The translations under genes and the position numbers were made by a program. Source: Streptomyces sp. NRRL B-1347 (GTDB lineage: Bacteria; Actinomycetota; Actinomycetes; Streptomycetales; Streptomycetaceae). Taken from it: a stretch of DNA of 60,046 bases. Position 1 is the first letter of the stretch. Each line of letters begins with the position of its first letter. Below are positions 11,436-20,730 of the stretch, piece after piece. The notes beneath the pieces are model-generated. The model had not been told where the DNA came from and made no database searches. It was given only the letters and a program-made list of their open reading frames with translations. The DNA is taken from the NCBI RefSeq assembly GCF_000720325.1, contig NZ_JOJM01000049.1:1-60046 (forward strand). The letters run 5' to 3'.

Positions 11436-14111
11436 ATGACCCTCCACACCGACCCCCCGCCCCCTTCCGGAGCGGACGAGCCGTCCGGCACCGCTGCCAC
11501 GATCGACCGACTGGTGTCGGCCGGGCTCACCACCCTCACCGCGTACGAGCACCTCACCCAGGAACAGGTCGACCACATCGTCAACAAGGCCTCGGTCGCC
11601 GCCCTGGACCAGCACACCGTGCTGGCGCGCCTCGCGGTCGAAGAGACCGGGCGCGGCGTCTTCGAGGACAAGGCCGTCAAGAACATGTTCGCCTGCGAGC
11701 ACGTCACGCACAGCATGGGTCCGATGAAGACGGTGGGTGTCATCTCCCGTGACGACACCGAGGGCATGGTCGAGATCGCGGAACCGGTGGGTGTGGTGTG
11801 TGCGATCACGCCCGTCACGAACCCCACCTCCACCACGATCTTCAAGGCGCTCCTCGCCCTGAAGACCCGCAACCCCGTCGTCTTCGCCTTCCACCCCTCC
11901 GCCCAGCGGTGCAGCGCGGAGGCCGCGCGGATCGTGCGCGACGCGGCCGTCGCCGCGGGAGCGCCGGAGCACTGCGTCCAGTGGATCGAGGCCCCGTCCA
12001 TCGAGGCGACCGGCGCACTGATGCGTCACCCCGGTGTCGCACTGATCCTGGCCACCGGCGGCAACAGCATGGTCAAGGCCGCCTACTCCGCAGGCAAACC
12101 GGCCTTGGGCGTGGGCGCGGGCAACGTTCCCGCCTACGTCCACAAGAGCGCGCGCCTTCGCCGGGCGGTCAACGACCTGGTGCTGTCGAAGGCATTCGAC
12201 AACGGCATGATCTGCGCCTCCGAACAGGCCGTCATCCTGGACGACGCGATCCACGACGCGGCACTGGCGGAGTTCCGCACCCTGCACGCGCACCTGGCCA
12301 CGGCCGAGGAGAAGAGGAAGCTGGAGGCGTTCCTGTTCCCCGCGGGGGCCGCGGGCTCGGGCTGCTCGCCCAAGGTGAACCCCGCGGCCGTGGGCCGGAG
12401 CCCGGTCTGGATCGCCGAGCAGGCGGGCTTCACCCTGCCCGCCGACACCTCGCTCATCCTGGTCGAGGCCGAACGGGTCGGCCCTCAGGAGCCGCTGACC
12501 CGCGAGAAGCTGTGCCCGGTGCTCACCGTCCTGCGGGCCGGATCCGAGCAGGAGGGATTCGACCTGGCCGCCGCCATGGTCGCCTTCCACGGCCAGGGCC
12601 ACAGCGCCGTCATCCACGCCGAGGATCAGGAACTCGCGGAGGCGTACGGCAGGCGCCTGCGGGCCGTGCGGATCATCGTCAACGCCCCGTCCTCGCAGGG
12701 TGCCATCGGCGGCGTCTACAACAGCCTGCTGCCGTCGCTCACCCTCGGCTGCGGATCGTGGGGCAGCACCTCGGTGTCCAACAACGTCTCCGCCGCGCAG
12801 CTGTTGAACATCAAGCGCCTGACCACGCGCCGCAACAACCTCCAGTGGTTCAAGGTCCCGCCGAAGATCTACTTCGAGCCGCAGGCCATCCGCTATCTCG
12901 CCGACATGCCGGACGTCCACCGCGTCACCGTCGTCACCGACGCGACCATGACCCGCCTCGGCTTCGTCGACCGCGTCAGGCACGTCCTGCGCAACCGTCA
13001 GGAGAACGTCACCGTCCAGGTCATCGACGACGTCGAGCCCGAGCCGAGCATCGACTCCGTCCAGCGCGGCGCGCGCCTCATGCGGGACTTCCGCCCGGAC
13101 ACCATCATCGCGCTCGGCGGCGGCTCGCCCATGGACGCGGCGAAGGTGATGTGGCTCCTGTACGAGCAGCAGGCCGACGGCAAGGACATCGCCTTCGCCG
13201 ACATGCGGCACAAGTTCTTCGACATCCGCAAGCGCGCCTTCCGCTTCCCGGTCCTCGGCGCACGGGCCCGGCTGGTCTGCGTGCCCACGACGTCCGGAAC
13301 CGGCGCCGAAGTCACCCCCTTCGCGGTCATCTCCGACCCGGCCACCGGCAAGAAGTACCCCCTGGCCGACTACGCGCTCACGCCCAGCGTGGCGATCATC
13401 GACCCGCAGCTCACCACGGACCTGCCGCCGGCGCTCGCAGCCGACAGCGGCTTCGACGCGCTCACCCACGCCGTCGAGGCGTACGTGTCCGTGTACGCCA
13501 ACGACTTCACCGACGGCCCGGCCCTGCACGCGATCCGCATGGTCTTCGAGCACATCGAGGCGGCGGTGAACGACCGCGCCCGGCAGCCGGAGGCCAGGGA
13601 GAAGATGCACAACGCGGGCACCGTCGCGGGCATGGCGTTCGGCAACGCCTTCCTCGGCATCGTCCACGCGATGTCGCACACGCTGGGCGCCACCTTCCAC
13701 ATCGCGCACGGGCGCACCAACGCCGTGCTGCTGCCGCACGTCATCCGCTACAACGGCACCGTCCCCGCGAAGCTCACCGGCTGGCCCAAGTACGAGCACT
13801 ACCGCGCCCCCGAACGCTTCCAGGACATCGCCCGCACCCTCGGCCTGCCCGCCGCCACCCCGCAGCAGGGCGTGGAGTCGCTCGCCCACGCGGTGGAGCA
13901 ACTGCGCGACGCCGTGGGCATCGAACCGTCCTTCCAGTCCCTCGGCGTCGACGAGCAGACCTTCCTCGACGCCCTGCCCCAACAGGCCCTGAACGCCTAC
14001 GAGGACCAGTGCGCGCCCGCGAACCCGCGGATGCCGATGCTGGACGACATGCAGGGGCTGATGCGGGCGGCCTACTACGGATCAGGTGCCGAGCCGCACG
14101 CCGGAAGCTGA
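11436..14111 (+). CDS. adhE: Bifunctional acetaldehyde-CoA/alcohol dehydrogenase
   Basis: This 891-residue fermentative enzyme reduces acetyl-CoA to acetaldehyde and then ethanol, regenerating NAD+. The N-terminal half is a CoA-acylating aldehyde dehydrogenase with GVGAGNVPAYV and catalytic Cys260 (NGMICASEQ). After a linker near residue 440 comes an iron-dependent alcohol dehydrogenase with GGGSPMDAAKVMW and metal ligands in DSGFDALTHAVEAYVS and HAMSHTLGATFHIAHGR. Length equals E. coli AdhE. ATG 11436 follows GGAGG; an upstream in-frame GTG would add 28 basic residues. AdhE is typical of facultative anaerobes and notable in an aerobic actinomycete. It pairs functionally with PFL at 21.5-23.7 kb. 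Confidence 0.96.
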   Translation: MTLHTDPPPPSGADEPSGTAATIDRLVSAGLTTLTAYEHLTQEQVDHIVNKASVAALDQHTVLARLAVEETGRGVFEDKAVKNMFACEHVTHSMGPMKTVGVISRDDTEGMVEIAEPVGVVCAITPVTNPTSTTIFKALLALKTRNPVVFAFHPSAQRCSAEAARIVRDAAVAAGAPEHCVQWIEAPSIEATGALMRHPGVALILATGGNSMVKAAYSAGKPALGVGAGNVPAYVHKSARLRRAVNDLVLSKAFDNGMICASEQAVILDDAIHDAALAEFRTLHAHLATAEEKRKLEAFLFPAGAAGSGCSPKVNPAAVGRSPVWIAEQAGFTLPADTSLILVEAERVGPQEPLTREKLCPVLTVLRAGSEQEGFDLAAAMVAFHGQGHSAVIHAEDQELAEAYGRRLRAVRIIVNAPSSQGAIGGVYNSLLPSLTLGCGSWGSTSVSNNVSAAQLLNIKRLTTRRNNLQWFKVPPKIYFEPQAIRYLADMPDVHRVTVVTDATMTRLGFVDRVRHVLRNRQENVTVQVIDDVEPEPSIDSVQRGARLMRDFRPDTIIALGGGSPMDAAKVMWLLYEQQADGKDIAFADMRHKFFDIRKRAFRFPVLGARARLVCVPTTSGTGAEVTPFAVISDPATGKKYPLADYALTPSVAIIDPQLTTDLPPALAADSGFDALTHAVEAYVSVYANDFTDGPALHAIRMVFEHIEAAVNDRARQPEAREKMHNAGTVAGMAFGNAFLGIVHAMSHTLGATFHIAHGRTNAVLLPHVIRYNGTVPAKLTGWPKYEHYRAPERFQDIARTLGLPAATPQQGVESLAHAVEQLRDAVGIEPSFQSLGVDEQTFLDALPQQALNAYEDQCAPANPRMPMLDDMQGLMRAAYYGSGAEPHAGS

Positions 14112-14683
14112 CTGCCTTGGCTTCCCCGGCGCGGGCAACGACGTACAGCAAGTTTCTTCAGCGTTTCCGCTCCAGGGGGGACGGCTTTCGCGATGGACGT
14201 CATGCGGTTCGGGCTGCGCCGGGATCTGCGGAAGACCGCCACGACTTCAGGCGTGCGACGCCGCCTTCGACCGACGTTCGTGCCGTAGAGCCCGGTTGAC
14301 GGTCTTCCCGGGGCGAGGAGAATCTTCCTGCAGGGGCCCGCGTTTGATGCCTTGCCTTCGACTGGGACGGCAGCTGCGCAGCGTGGAGGTTCATCCTCCG
14401 CGGTGAGCCTTGTACGCCGACCCACCGGGCGCCGTCGTCCGCGCGGGGGACGAGGACGCCTGTAGGACCTGGGTCCGGCGCATGGCCCTGACTGGGACCA
14501 GGGTCCTGGTCAGGCATCGCTCCCGGGTGTCTGTCCGGGGCCGGGAGCCGATTGCGAGAATGGACCGCGGGCGCCGGTTCCCTTCCGGGATGGCGGGCCG
14601 CTGCGGGAACGGCTCACGAATGAGGGGTGCGGTAGACCGGCGGAGGCCGGGATCGGCCGGCCATGGAAAGGACCATCATCAGC
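14112..14683. other. Intergenic region with two palindromes before the NarL-type pair
   Basis: About 570 bases without a recognised gene. GGACCTGGGTCC at 14466-14477 and a larger imperfect palindrome at about 14487-14514 sit 170-215 bases upstream of the kinase gene. The second contains GGGAC-CAGG-GTCCT. Confidence 0.4.
14494..14507. promoter_or_regulatory. Dos-like box upstream of the NarL-type kinase
   Basis: GGGAC-CAGG-GTCCT has the 5-4-5 geometry of the mycobacterial Dos box with one arm mismatch, nested in an imperfect palindrome flanked by CCTGAC/GTCAGG. It is 177 bases from the kinase start. Confidence 0.35.
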
Positions 14684-15904
14684 ATGTCGACCCACCACCG
14701 GCCCCTGCCGCCGTCACCGAGAGCCGACGGCCTGCCCTGGACCGCCAGTGACGTGCTCGTGGCTGTCGTGGCTGCGGCTGTCGATCTCCTCGGTTACACG
14801 GTCGGCGGCCCGGACGGCGGCCAGCCGGTCTCCCCGACTGTGTTGGTCCTGCTCGTACTGGCGGCCGTACCGCTGCTCACCAGGCGCCGCTACCCGCTGG
14901 CGTCACTGGCGGGTGTGCTGGTCCTCGGCCTGGCACTGAACCTGAGTGAGCCGGTGTCGCACCACTTCAACGGCACGCTCGCCGTGGCGCTGTTCGCCGT
15001 GGCCCGGTCCCGCGGTCTCGTGGTGGCGGCGCCGGCCGCTCTCGTGGCGGCCGCCGTGACGCTGCTGGGCCGGGGACACCCATTGCCTCCGCCGGTCGCG
15101 GACGTGGTGAGCAGCGTGCTCGCGGCGGCACTGGTCATCGCTGCGGCCGAGGCACTGAAGCGCTGGCAGCACATGGTGGAGGTCCGGCGCAGGCTGCTGG
15201 CCGACCGTGCGGTGGCCCAGGAACGTCGCCGCATCGCACGGGAGCTGCACGACATCGTCGCCCACCACATCACCACCATGCAGCTGATGGCCGGTGGCGC
15301 CAGAGCCAACCTCGGGAGCGACAGCGAGGTGGTGCGCGACGCTCTGGTCACCCTGGAGGGCTCCGGGCGAATAGCGCTGCGAGAGATGCGTCAGCTGCTC
15401 GACGTGCTCCGGGCCGACGACGAGCCGGACCAGGCGCTGGCCACGCCGCAACCCGGTGTCGAGAGCCTCGGACAGCTCTTCGAAGAGTCCCGCAGGGCCG
15501 GCCTGCCCGTCGACTTCGCCGTCCACGGGGCGGAACGCCCGCTGCCACCGAGCACCGGCCTGGCGGTGTTCCGGATCGTCCAGGAGTCCCTCACCAACAC
15601 CCGTAAGCACGCCGGCCAGGCCCAGGCGCGGGTGCGGCTGACGTACCACCCGGACCGGATCACCCTCGAGGTGTCCGACAACGGCACGGCCGCACCGACC
15701 GACACCCTGGTGGCCGCCCTGGCGGCAGCGGGCGGTACGGGTGGTCCGCGAGCAGGCCGCACCGGGTACGGGCTGATCGGCATGCGTGAGCGCGTCGCGC
15801 TACAGGGCGGCACCCTGGTGGCCGGCCGCCTCGACGGCGGTGGCTTCCAGGTGGCGGCCACCCTGCCGGTGGCGCCGGTCGACGAGAAGGAGCGGCTCGG
15901 GTGA
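14684..15904 (+). CDS. Membrane sensor histidine kinase (HisKA_3 type)
   Basis: This NarX/DesK-class kinase has 406 residues. The N-terminal 160 residues form about four to five hydrophobic helices with very short loops, so the sensor is probably within the membrane. The dimerisation/phosphoacceptor motif is ARELHDIVAHH with His189, followed by an HATPase_c domain with the N box (ESLTNTRKHAG) and G boxes (EVSDNGTA, GYGLIGMRERV). ATG 14684 has AAAGGA 11 bases upstream; an alternative ATG at 14663 is less well spaced. Its stop overlaps the start of the regulator gene by 4 bases (GTGA), so the two are co-translated. The signal is unknown. Confidence 0.9.
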   Translation: MSTHHRPLPPSPRADGLPWTASDVLVAVVAAAVDLLGYTVGGPDGGQPVSPTVLVLLVLAAVPLLTRRRYPLASLAGVLVLGLALNLSEPVSHHFNGTLAVALFAVARSRGLVVAAPAALVAAAVTLLGRGHPLPPPVADVVSSVLAAALVIAAAEALKRWQHMVEVRRRLLADRAVAQERRRIARELHDIVAHHITTMQLMAGGARANLGSDSEVVRDALVTLEGSGRIALREMRQLLDVLRADDEPDQALATPQPGVESLGQLFEESRRAGLPVDFAVHGAERPLPPSTGLAVFRIVQESLTNTRKHAGQAQARVRLTYHPDRITLEVSDNGTAAPTDTLVAALAAAGGTGGPRAGRTGYGLIGMRERVALQGGTLVAGRLDGGGFQVAATLPVAPVDEKERLG

Positions 15905-16593
15905 CGGAACCCTCGGAACGGATCAGGGTACTGATCGCGGACGATCAGCCGCTCGTGCGGCGGGGCGTGGCCCTGGCCTTGAACCACGACCAGTTCGACG
16001 TGGTGGCCGAGGCGGACAACGGGCAGCGGGCGGTCGAGCTCGCGCACCAGCACCGGCCCCATGTCGTGGTCATGGACATCCGGATGCCGGTTCTCGACGG
16101 CGTCCAGGCAACCGAGCGGCTCACGCGGGAGCTGCCCACATGCCGAGTCCTGGCGCTGAGCACCTTCGACATGGACGAGTACGTGGTCGCCGCCCTGCGC
16201 GCCGGCGCCTGCGGATTCCTGCCCAAGGACGCCTCTCCGGAGGAGCTTGTGGCGGCCGTGCGCACCGTGCACACCGGGGAGGCGGCCGTGGCACCCCGCC
16301 TGCTCACCCGGCTGATCTCCGCCTACGTCACCGCGCCCCGCCGTCCGCAGCCGCCGTCGCCGGTGCCCAGCATGGGCAAGCTGACGCCCCGCGAGGTCGA
16401 GGTGTGGCACCGGCTGGCCACCGGTCTCGACAACGCCGAGATCGCGTCGGCGATGGGCATCAGCGCCTCCACGGTCAAGAACCACATCACCAGCATCTTC
16501 GCCAAGCTGAGTGTCCGCGACCGTGCCCAGGCGGTGATCGCGGCCTACGAGTCCGGCCTGGTCGAGGCCCGGTCGGCGAGCCCGGTGGGCTGA
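15901..16593 (+). CDS. NarL/LuxR-family response regulator
   Basis: This 230-residue regulator starts at a GTG overlapping the kinase stop. The receiver domain carries the acidic pair (IADDQ), phosphoacceptor Asp59 (VVMDIRMPVLDG), the switch region (LALSTFD) and Lys in LPKDASPEE. A LuxR-type helix-turn-helix at about residues 160-220 shows LTPREVEVWHRLATGLDNAE and STVKNHITSIFAKL. It is the cognate partner of the preceding kinase. It differs from the DevR-like regulator at 53.6 kb in its C-terminal details, so its targets may differ. A strong hairpin follows. Confidence 0.95.
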   Translation: MTEPSERIRVLIADDQPLVRRGVALALNHDQFDVVAEADNGQRAVELAHQHRPHVVVMDIRMPVLDGVQATERLTRELPTCRVLALSTFDMDEYVVAALRAGACGFLPKDASPEELVAAVRTVHTGEAAVAPRLLTRLISAYVTAPRRPQPPSPVPSMGKLTPREVEVWHRLATGLDNAEIASAMGISASTVKNHITSIFAKLSVRDRAQAVIAAYESGLVEARSASPVG

Positions 16594-16642
16594 ACCTGAC
16601 CGTCCTGTGCTGGCAGAGGACGGCCGCGCAGGAACCCGAAAG

Positions 16643-16683
16643 AGAGGGATCGCGGCCCCGTCCACGGGAGCCGCGATCCCTCT
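16643..16683 (+). terminator. Terminator of the two-component operon
   Basis: A perfect 14-bp stem (16643-16656 with 16670-16683) with a 13-nt loop lies 50 bases after the regulator stop. It also faces the decayed hydrolase gene on the other strand. Confidence 0.75.
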
Positions 16684-16729
16684 GCTCGGTGTCGGGCTCC
16701 GCGCGGGCAGAGGGCTGGACCGAGGCGAG

Positions 16730-17090
16730 TCAGCGGCAGCGGGCCGCATCCACCGTGGCCCCCTCACGCTGCCCGGCCGCGTCACTTGGGATCATGGTCA
16801 CCGCGATGTTGGCGGAGCGTCCGTCATCGGTGGCTTCCCCGGCGGTGTAGTAGCCCGGAAGGGTCCCGCCGTGGCCCGGTACAGGCCTTTGCACGACAGG
16901 GATCTGCTCACCAGGACCAGCCCGTAACGGACGCCTGGGCTTATCTCCTCGGCGCGGACGGTGGTGCGCATCTGCTTGCGCTGGACACTCTTGAGGACAG
17001 GGTTGCCCTTGTCCTTGAGCAGCACGGAGAGGAAGCGGTTGAAGTCGGAGTTGGTGGACACCACGGCGGCCGCGACAGCCAACACCCGGC
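16730..17090 (-). pseudogene. Serine hydrolase (beta-lactamase family), C-terminal remnant
   Basis: On the minus strand, VSTNSDFNRFLSVLLKDKGN and VQRKQMRTTV closely match the C-terminal third of the intact hydrolase at 19170-20294. The frame then breaks and continues as GHGGTLPGYYTAGEATDDG to a stop at 16730. The catalytic SxxK and YxN parts are absent; the similarity begins abruptly near 17085. This is a truncated, frameshifted copy, probably left by duplication and recombination within the family. Confidence 0.75.
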
Positions 17091-17465
17091 GTCGGCCACC
17101 CCGACGGGAGCTCGGGAAGCGACTTTGATACGTGCTCGTGCACGGAGGAACCCCTCTGCTGGATGGCACCGGTGATTACCGGCCTTCGCCAAGAGGATTC
17201 AGGGCAGGAAAGTTCATCCGCCTCCAGGACGAGCCCGGCCCTGGGAGCGGACTCCCCCGGGACGGCTCCAGGCAGGACCGTGCTCCTGGCCGACGTCGAT
17301 CTCCCGGACGAAATGCGCCAGGAGCGTCAACTGGCCTGCATCCGGGCGCAGTCCATGCCTGTGACCACGGTCCACCGCGTCGCCTCAAGCTTCACGAGAG
17401 GCGCACGGGCCAGGTGAGTGCCGCGAACTGCGGCACGGCACACTCAGACCGCAAAGGAGCACGAC
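17091..17465. other. Gap before the first serine hydrolase gene
   Basis: About 375 bases with no supported gene. It must hold the promoter of the hydrolase starting at 17466. AAGGAG at 17454-17459 is that gene's ribosome binding site. Confidence 0.35.
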
Positions 17466-18656
17466 ATGGCAGTACGTCGACGAGTGCACACCGGAGTGGT
17501 GGGGCTCGCTGCGGCGGCAGTGGCCGCTACCGCGTTCACCGCCCCCGCACACGCCGAGTCCAGGAAGGGGCACGCGGCGACCCAGCGTGCGATGGACGCC
17601 ATGGTGGCCGACGGGGTTCCCGGGGTCGTGGCCGCGGGAGTGGACAAGGGTGGTGCCTGGCGGAGCACTTCGGGTGTCGGCAACCTGAGGACGGGCAAGC
17701 CTCGAAGCGCCGACGACCGGTTCCGGATCGGCAGCATCACCAAGACGTTCGTGGCGACCGTGCTGCTGCAGATGGAGGCCGAGGGCAGGCTCGACCTCGA
17801 CGACACCGTGGAGCGCTGGCTCCCCGGCCTCGTACGGGGCAACGGCAACGACGGCAGCAGGATCACCGTCCGCCAACTCCTCAACCACACCAGCGGACTC
17901 TTCAACTACACCAGCGACAAGCAGTTCGCGAAGGACATCCTGCTGGAGGGCTTCCCCGCGCACCGCTACGACACCCACACACCGCGGGACCTGATACGGG
18001 TGGCACTGGCACACAAGCCGGACTTCACGCCCGGAGCCAAGCACTCGTACTCCAACACCGGTTACATCCTGGCCGGGTTGATCATCGAGAAGGTCAGCGG
18101 CAACAGCTACCAGCACGAGATCCGTGAGCGCGTCATCAACCCGCTCAACCTGCGGACGACCCGCCTCCCGGGCGCCGATCCCTTCCTGCCGAAGCCGAGC
18201 AGCCGGGCGTACTCGAAGCTGAGCAAGGACCCTGCCGCGACGAGGATCCACGACGTCACCGAGAACAACATGTCCTGGGCCTGGGCGGCAGGCGACGGCA
18301 TCTCCACGACTCGCGACCTCAACCGGTTCTTCAGCGCCCTGATGCGCGGCAAGCTGATGCCCGACAAGCAACTCGCCGAAATGCAGACGACGGTACCCAC
18401 GCCCGACGACCCCGCCTACTCCGGCTACGGCCTCGGGCTGTACAGCGTCAAGACGAGCTGCCACGCGAAGCTGTGGAGCCACAGCGGTGGAACCCCCGGC
18501 TCCATCACGGAGACCGTGACCACACCGGACGGACGTCACACCTTCGCGTACAACGCCAACGGCGACTGGAGCTCTAGGGGCAACGTGGTCGACGCGGAGT
18601 TCTGCGGAGCGGCCGGCAAGGGCAAGCAGGGGGAGCGTCCGGCGCCGCGACTGTGA
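17466..18656 (+). CDS. Secreted serine hydrolase, D-Ala-D-Ala carboxypeptidase/beta-lactamase class C family
   Basis: This 396-residue exported protein has a signal peptide at residues 1-33 (basic start, alanine-rich core, AHA site). The active-site motifs of the penicillin-recognising fold are present: Ser90-x-x-Lys in GSITKTF, Tyr195-Ser-Asn in YSNTGYILAG, and HSGG (WSHSGGTPG) replacing KTG. Members act as DD-carboxypeptidases, esterases or peptidases; R61-type DD-peptidase of Streptomyces is the nearest well-known enzyme. ATG 17466 follows AAGGAG; the upstream in-frame extension lacks signal character. It is a paralogue of the gene at 19170. Confidence 0.92.
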   Translation: MAVRRRVHTGVVGLAAAAVAATAFTAPAHAESRKGHAATQRAMDAMVADGVPGVVAAGVDKGGAWRSTSGVGNLRTGKPRSADDRFRIGSITKTFVATVLLQMEAEGRLDLDDTVERWLPGLVRGNGNDGSRITVRQLLNHTSGLFNYTSDKQFAKDILLEGFPAHRYDTHTPRDLIRVALAHKPDFTPGAKHSYSNTGYILAGLIIEKVSGNSYQHEIRERVINPLNLRTTRLPGADPFLPKPSSRAYSKLSKDPAATRIHDVTENNMSWAWAAGDGISTTRDLNRFFSALMRGKLMPDKQLAEMQTTVPTPDDPAYSGYGLGLYSVKTSCHAKLWSHSGGTPGSITETVTTPDGRHTFAYNANGDWSSRGNVVDAEFCGAAGKGKQGERPAPRL

Positions 18657-19169
18657 AGTGCCACCGGGAGGGGTGAAATGAGGGCCCCGGCAGCGCGCGG
18701 AAGCTGCTCCTGCGGGTGCATCTGACGCGCGCACCAGGGCACGGTCGAAGGCGGGCGCGGGCCGACTCGGTGCACGATGGCCGAGCGGGCCCGTGCCCGC
18801 CACGACTTTCTGCCGTTGCCCAGATGGATGGCCAGGAGCGGGACACCGCGTACGTGGTGCGCCTCTGCCACCGTCCAGACCGCCCGCCACATCCTCGTCC
18901 CGGACGACGGCCGGACAAGCCAGGGCCGCTTGCGATGGCCACAACGCCCAGACGGACGTGCCCCACATGGAGGCGGAGGGGCGCACCCAGTAGACCGGTG
19001 GGCCGTGTCTCAGCGCGAACTGGGAGTTCACTCCCAGGGCGACCACCGGGAGTCCGCTCCTGGGAAGGCTGGGGACAGATCAGGGTGATTCCTGATGGGC
19101 AACGGCGCCTGATCCCGGCAGAGTTGATGTTGCCACCAAGGCCCGTCACCACCCTTTGGAGGAACCTCG
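18657..19169. other. Gap between the two hydrolase genes
   Basis: About 510 bases without a supported gene. On the minus strand near 18800-18890 a short stretch (RAVWTVAEAHHVRGVPLLAI) resembles the first helix-strand unit of a universal stress protein, but nothing before or after it fits, so at most it is a relic. TTGGAGG at 19156-19162 serves the next gene. Confidence 0.3.
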
Positions 19170-20294
19170 ATGCGTAGACATCTCGCCCTGACCACCCTCG
19201 CCCTGGCCACCGCTGTCACCGCCGGCATAGCGGCACCCGCGAGCGCCGCCCGGCCGGACCCTGTGCGACAGGGACTGGAGACGCTGGTGCACTCGGACCA
19301 CGCACCCGGCGCGCTGGCGAGCGTGTTGGACGGCAAGGGGAACGTCCGTACCTACACCGCAGGCGTAGGGGACCGGGACACGCACGCGAAGATGCCCCGG
19401 AACGGTCAGGTGCGGATCGGCAGCGCCACCAAGACGTTCACCGCGGTAGTCGTGCTGCAACTGGTCGGCGAAGGCAGGATCAGCCTCGACAAGCCGATCG
19501 ACAAATACCTGCCGGGACTCGTCCGGGGCAAGGGGATCGACGGAGACCGCATCACAGTGCGCCAGCTCCTGCAGCACACCAGCGGACTTCCCGACTACGA
19601 GAACGACGTCACAGGCGACATCCTGGAGCGCCGGTACCTCTCACCCCGCGACGCGCTTGACATCGCCCTCAAGCACAAGGCCGACTTCGAACCCGGCAAG
19701 AAATGGTCGTACAGCAACACCAACTACCTCGTGGCCGGACTGATCGTGGAGAGGGTCACAGGCCGACCTCTCGCTCAGCAGATCGACAAGCGCGTCATCC
19801 AGAAGGCAGGGCTGCGTCACACCTACTTCCCCGCCCCCGGCGAGACGACCATCCGGGAACGCCACCCCCAGGGCTACCGCCCGGAGCCCATGGGCGCGCC
19901 CTCACGCAACGTCACCGAGATCGACCCCTCCGCGGCCTGGGCGGCCGGCGCGATGGTCTCCACCAACTCCGACCTCAACCGCTTCTTCTCCGCGCTGCTC
20001 AAGGACGACGGCAACCCTCTCCTCAAGCGGGCCCAGCGCAAGCAGATGCGCACTACCGTCCCCATGCAAAAGGGGAACTCCCGTTACACCATGGGACTGG
20101 GGATCATGCGGGTTCAGCAGTCGGACAAGTGCGCCTTCTGGGGCCACAGCGGCGGCATCCCCGGCTTCGGGACCTGGGCTGCGGCCACCGACGACGGCCG
20201 CGCCGCCAGCGTCACGATGAACCTTGAACCGAAGACCGACGAAGCCGTAGAGCACCTTAAGGAGACCGTGACGGCAGCCCTGTGCCGACGCTGA
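19170..20294 (+). CDS. Secreted serine hydrolase, D-Ala-D-Ala carboxypeptidase family, second copy
   Basis: This 374-residue exported protein has a signal peptide of about 26 residues ending in ASA. Catalytic motifs are Ser85-x-x-Lys (GSATKTF), YSN (YSNTNYLVAG) and HSGG (WGHSGGIPGFG). It matches the copy at 17466 along its length and is even closer to the decayed copy at 16730-17090, sharing VSTNSDxNRF and RKQMRTTV. The start is fixed by TTGGAGG eight bases upstream. Probably monocistronic. The physiological substrate, peptidoglycan stem peptides or another ester/amide, cannot be told. Confidence 0.93.
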   Translation: MRRHLALTTLALATAVTAGIAAPASAARPDPVRQGLETLVHSDHAPGALASVLDGKGNVRTYTAGVGDRDTHAKMPRNGQVRIGSATKTFTAVVVLQLVGEGRISLDKPIDKYLPGLVRGKGIDGDRITVRQLLQHTSGLPDYENDVTGDILERRYLSPRDALDIALKHKADFEPGKKWSYSNTNYLVAGLIVERVTGRPLAQQIDKRVIQKAGLRHTYFPAPGETTIRERHPQGYRPEPMGAPSRNVTEIDPSAAWAAGAMVSTNSDLNRFFSALLKDDGNPLLKRAQRKQMRTTVPMQKGNSRYTMGLGIMRVQQSDKCAFWGHSGGIPGFGTWAAATDDGRAASVTMNLEPKTDEAVEHLKETVTAALCRR

Positions 20295-20380
20295 ACCAGG
20301 CCGCCCGCCCGGCTGACGCCGCGCGGCGCTGACCAGAAGGAACAACACCACGCGGCACGAGCAAACACCATCGATCATGG

Positions 20381-20690
20381 ATTCCGCCCCGCTCGTTCCC
20401 TCCCCCCGATGGCGTAGGCGAGCGTCCGATGCTCGATCGTGCCTACCGCGAGGCCGGAGCGACCATCCGCACCCCGCACTGCGGAGGTGCTCTGCCCTAG
20501 CAGTACGCGCAGTTCGGCCGGGGCCCCGGCCGTCTTCGCGCCCCTGGCGAGCGCGCCTTCGCACGGCTGAAGCAGTGGCGGATCTTCCGCAAGGCCCGTC
20601 GCAGCCCCAGCCGAATCAGCCGCACCATCGCCGCAGTCCACGCCATCGAGGTCGCCCGGCGTTCAGGAGGCAAGGGACGGGAGCACGAGG
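20381..20690 (+). mobile_element. IS4/IS5-type DDE transposase remnant
   Basis: One frame reads LDRAYREAGATIRTP, a TAG at 20498-20500, then LRAPGERAFARLKQWRIFRK and ISRTIAAVHAIEVARRS. The pattern GERAxAxLKxWRIxxKxR is the C-terminal catalytic-glutamate region of IS5-family transposases common in Streptomyces. Only about the last third of a transposase is left, with a nonsense codon. No terminal inverted repeats were found. It sits just past the 3' end of pflA and marks a past insertion. Confidence 0.7.
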
Positions 20691-20730
20691 GTGCATCCTC
20701 GTACACCAAGGCAGGGGAATCCCAACCCGC

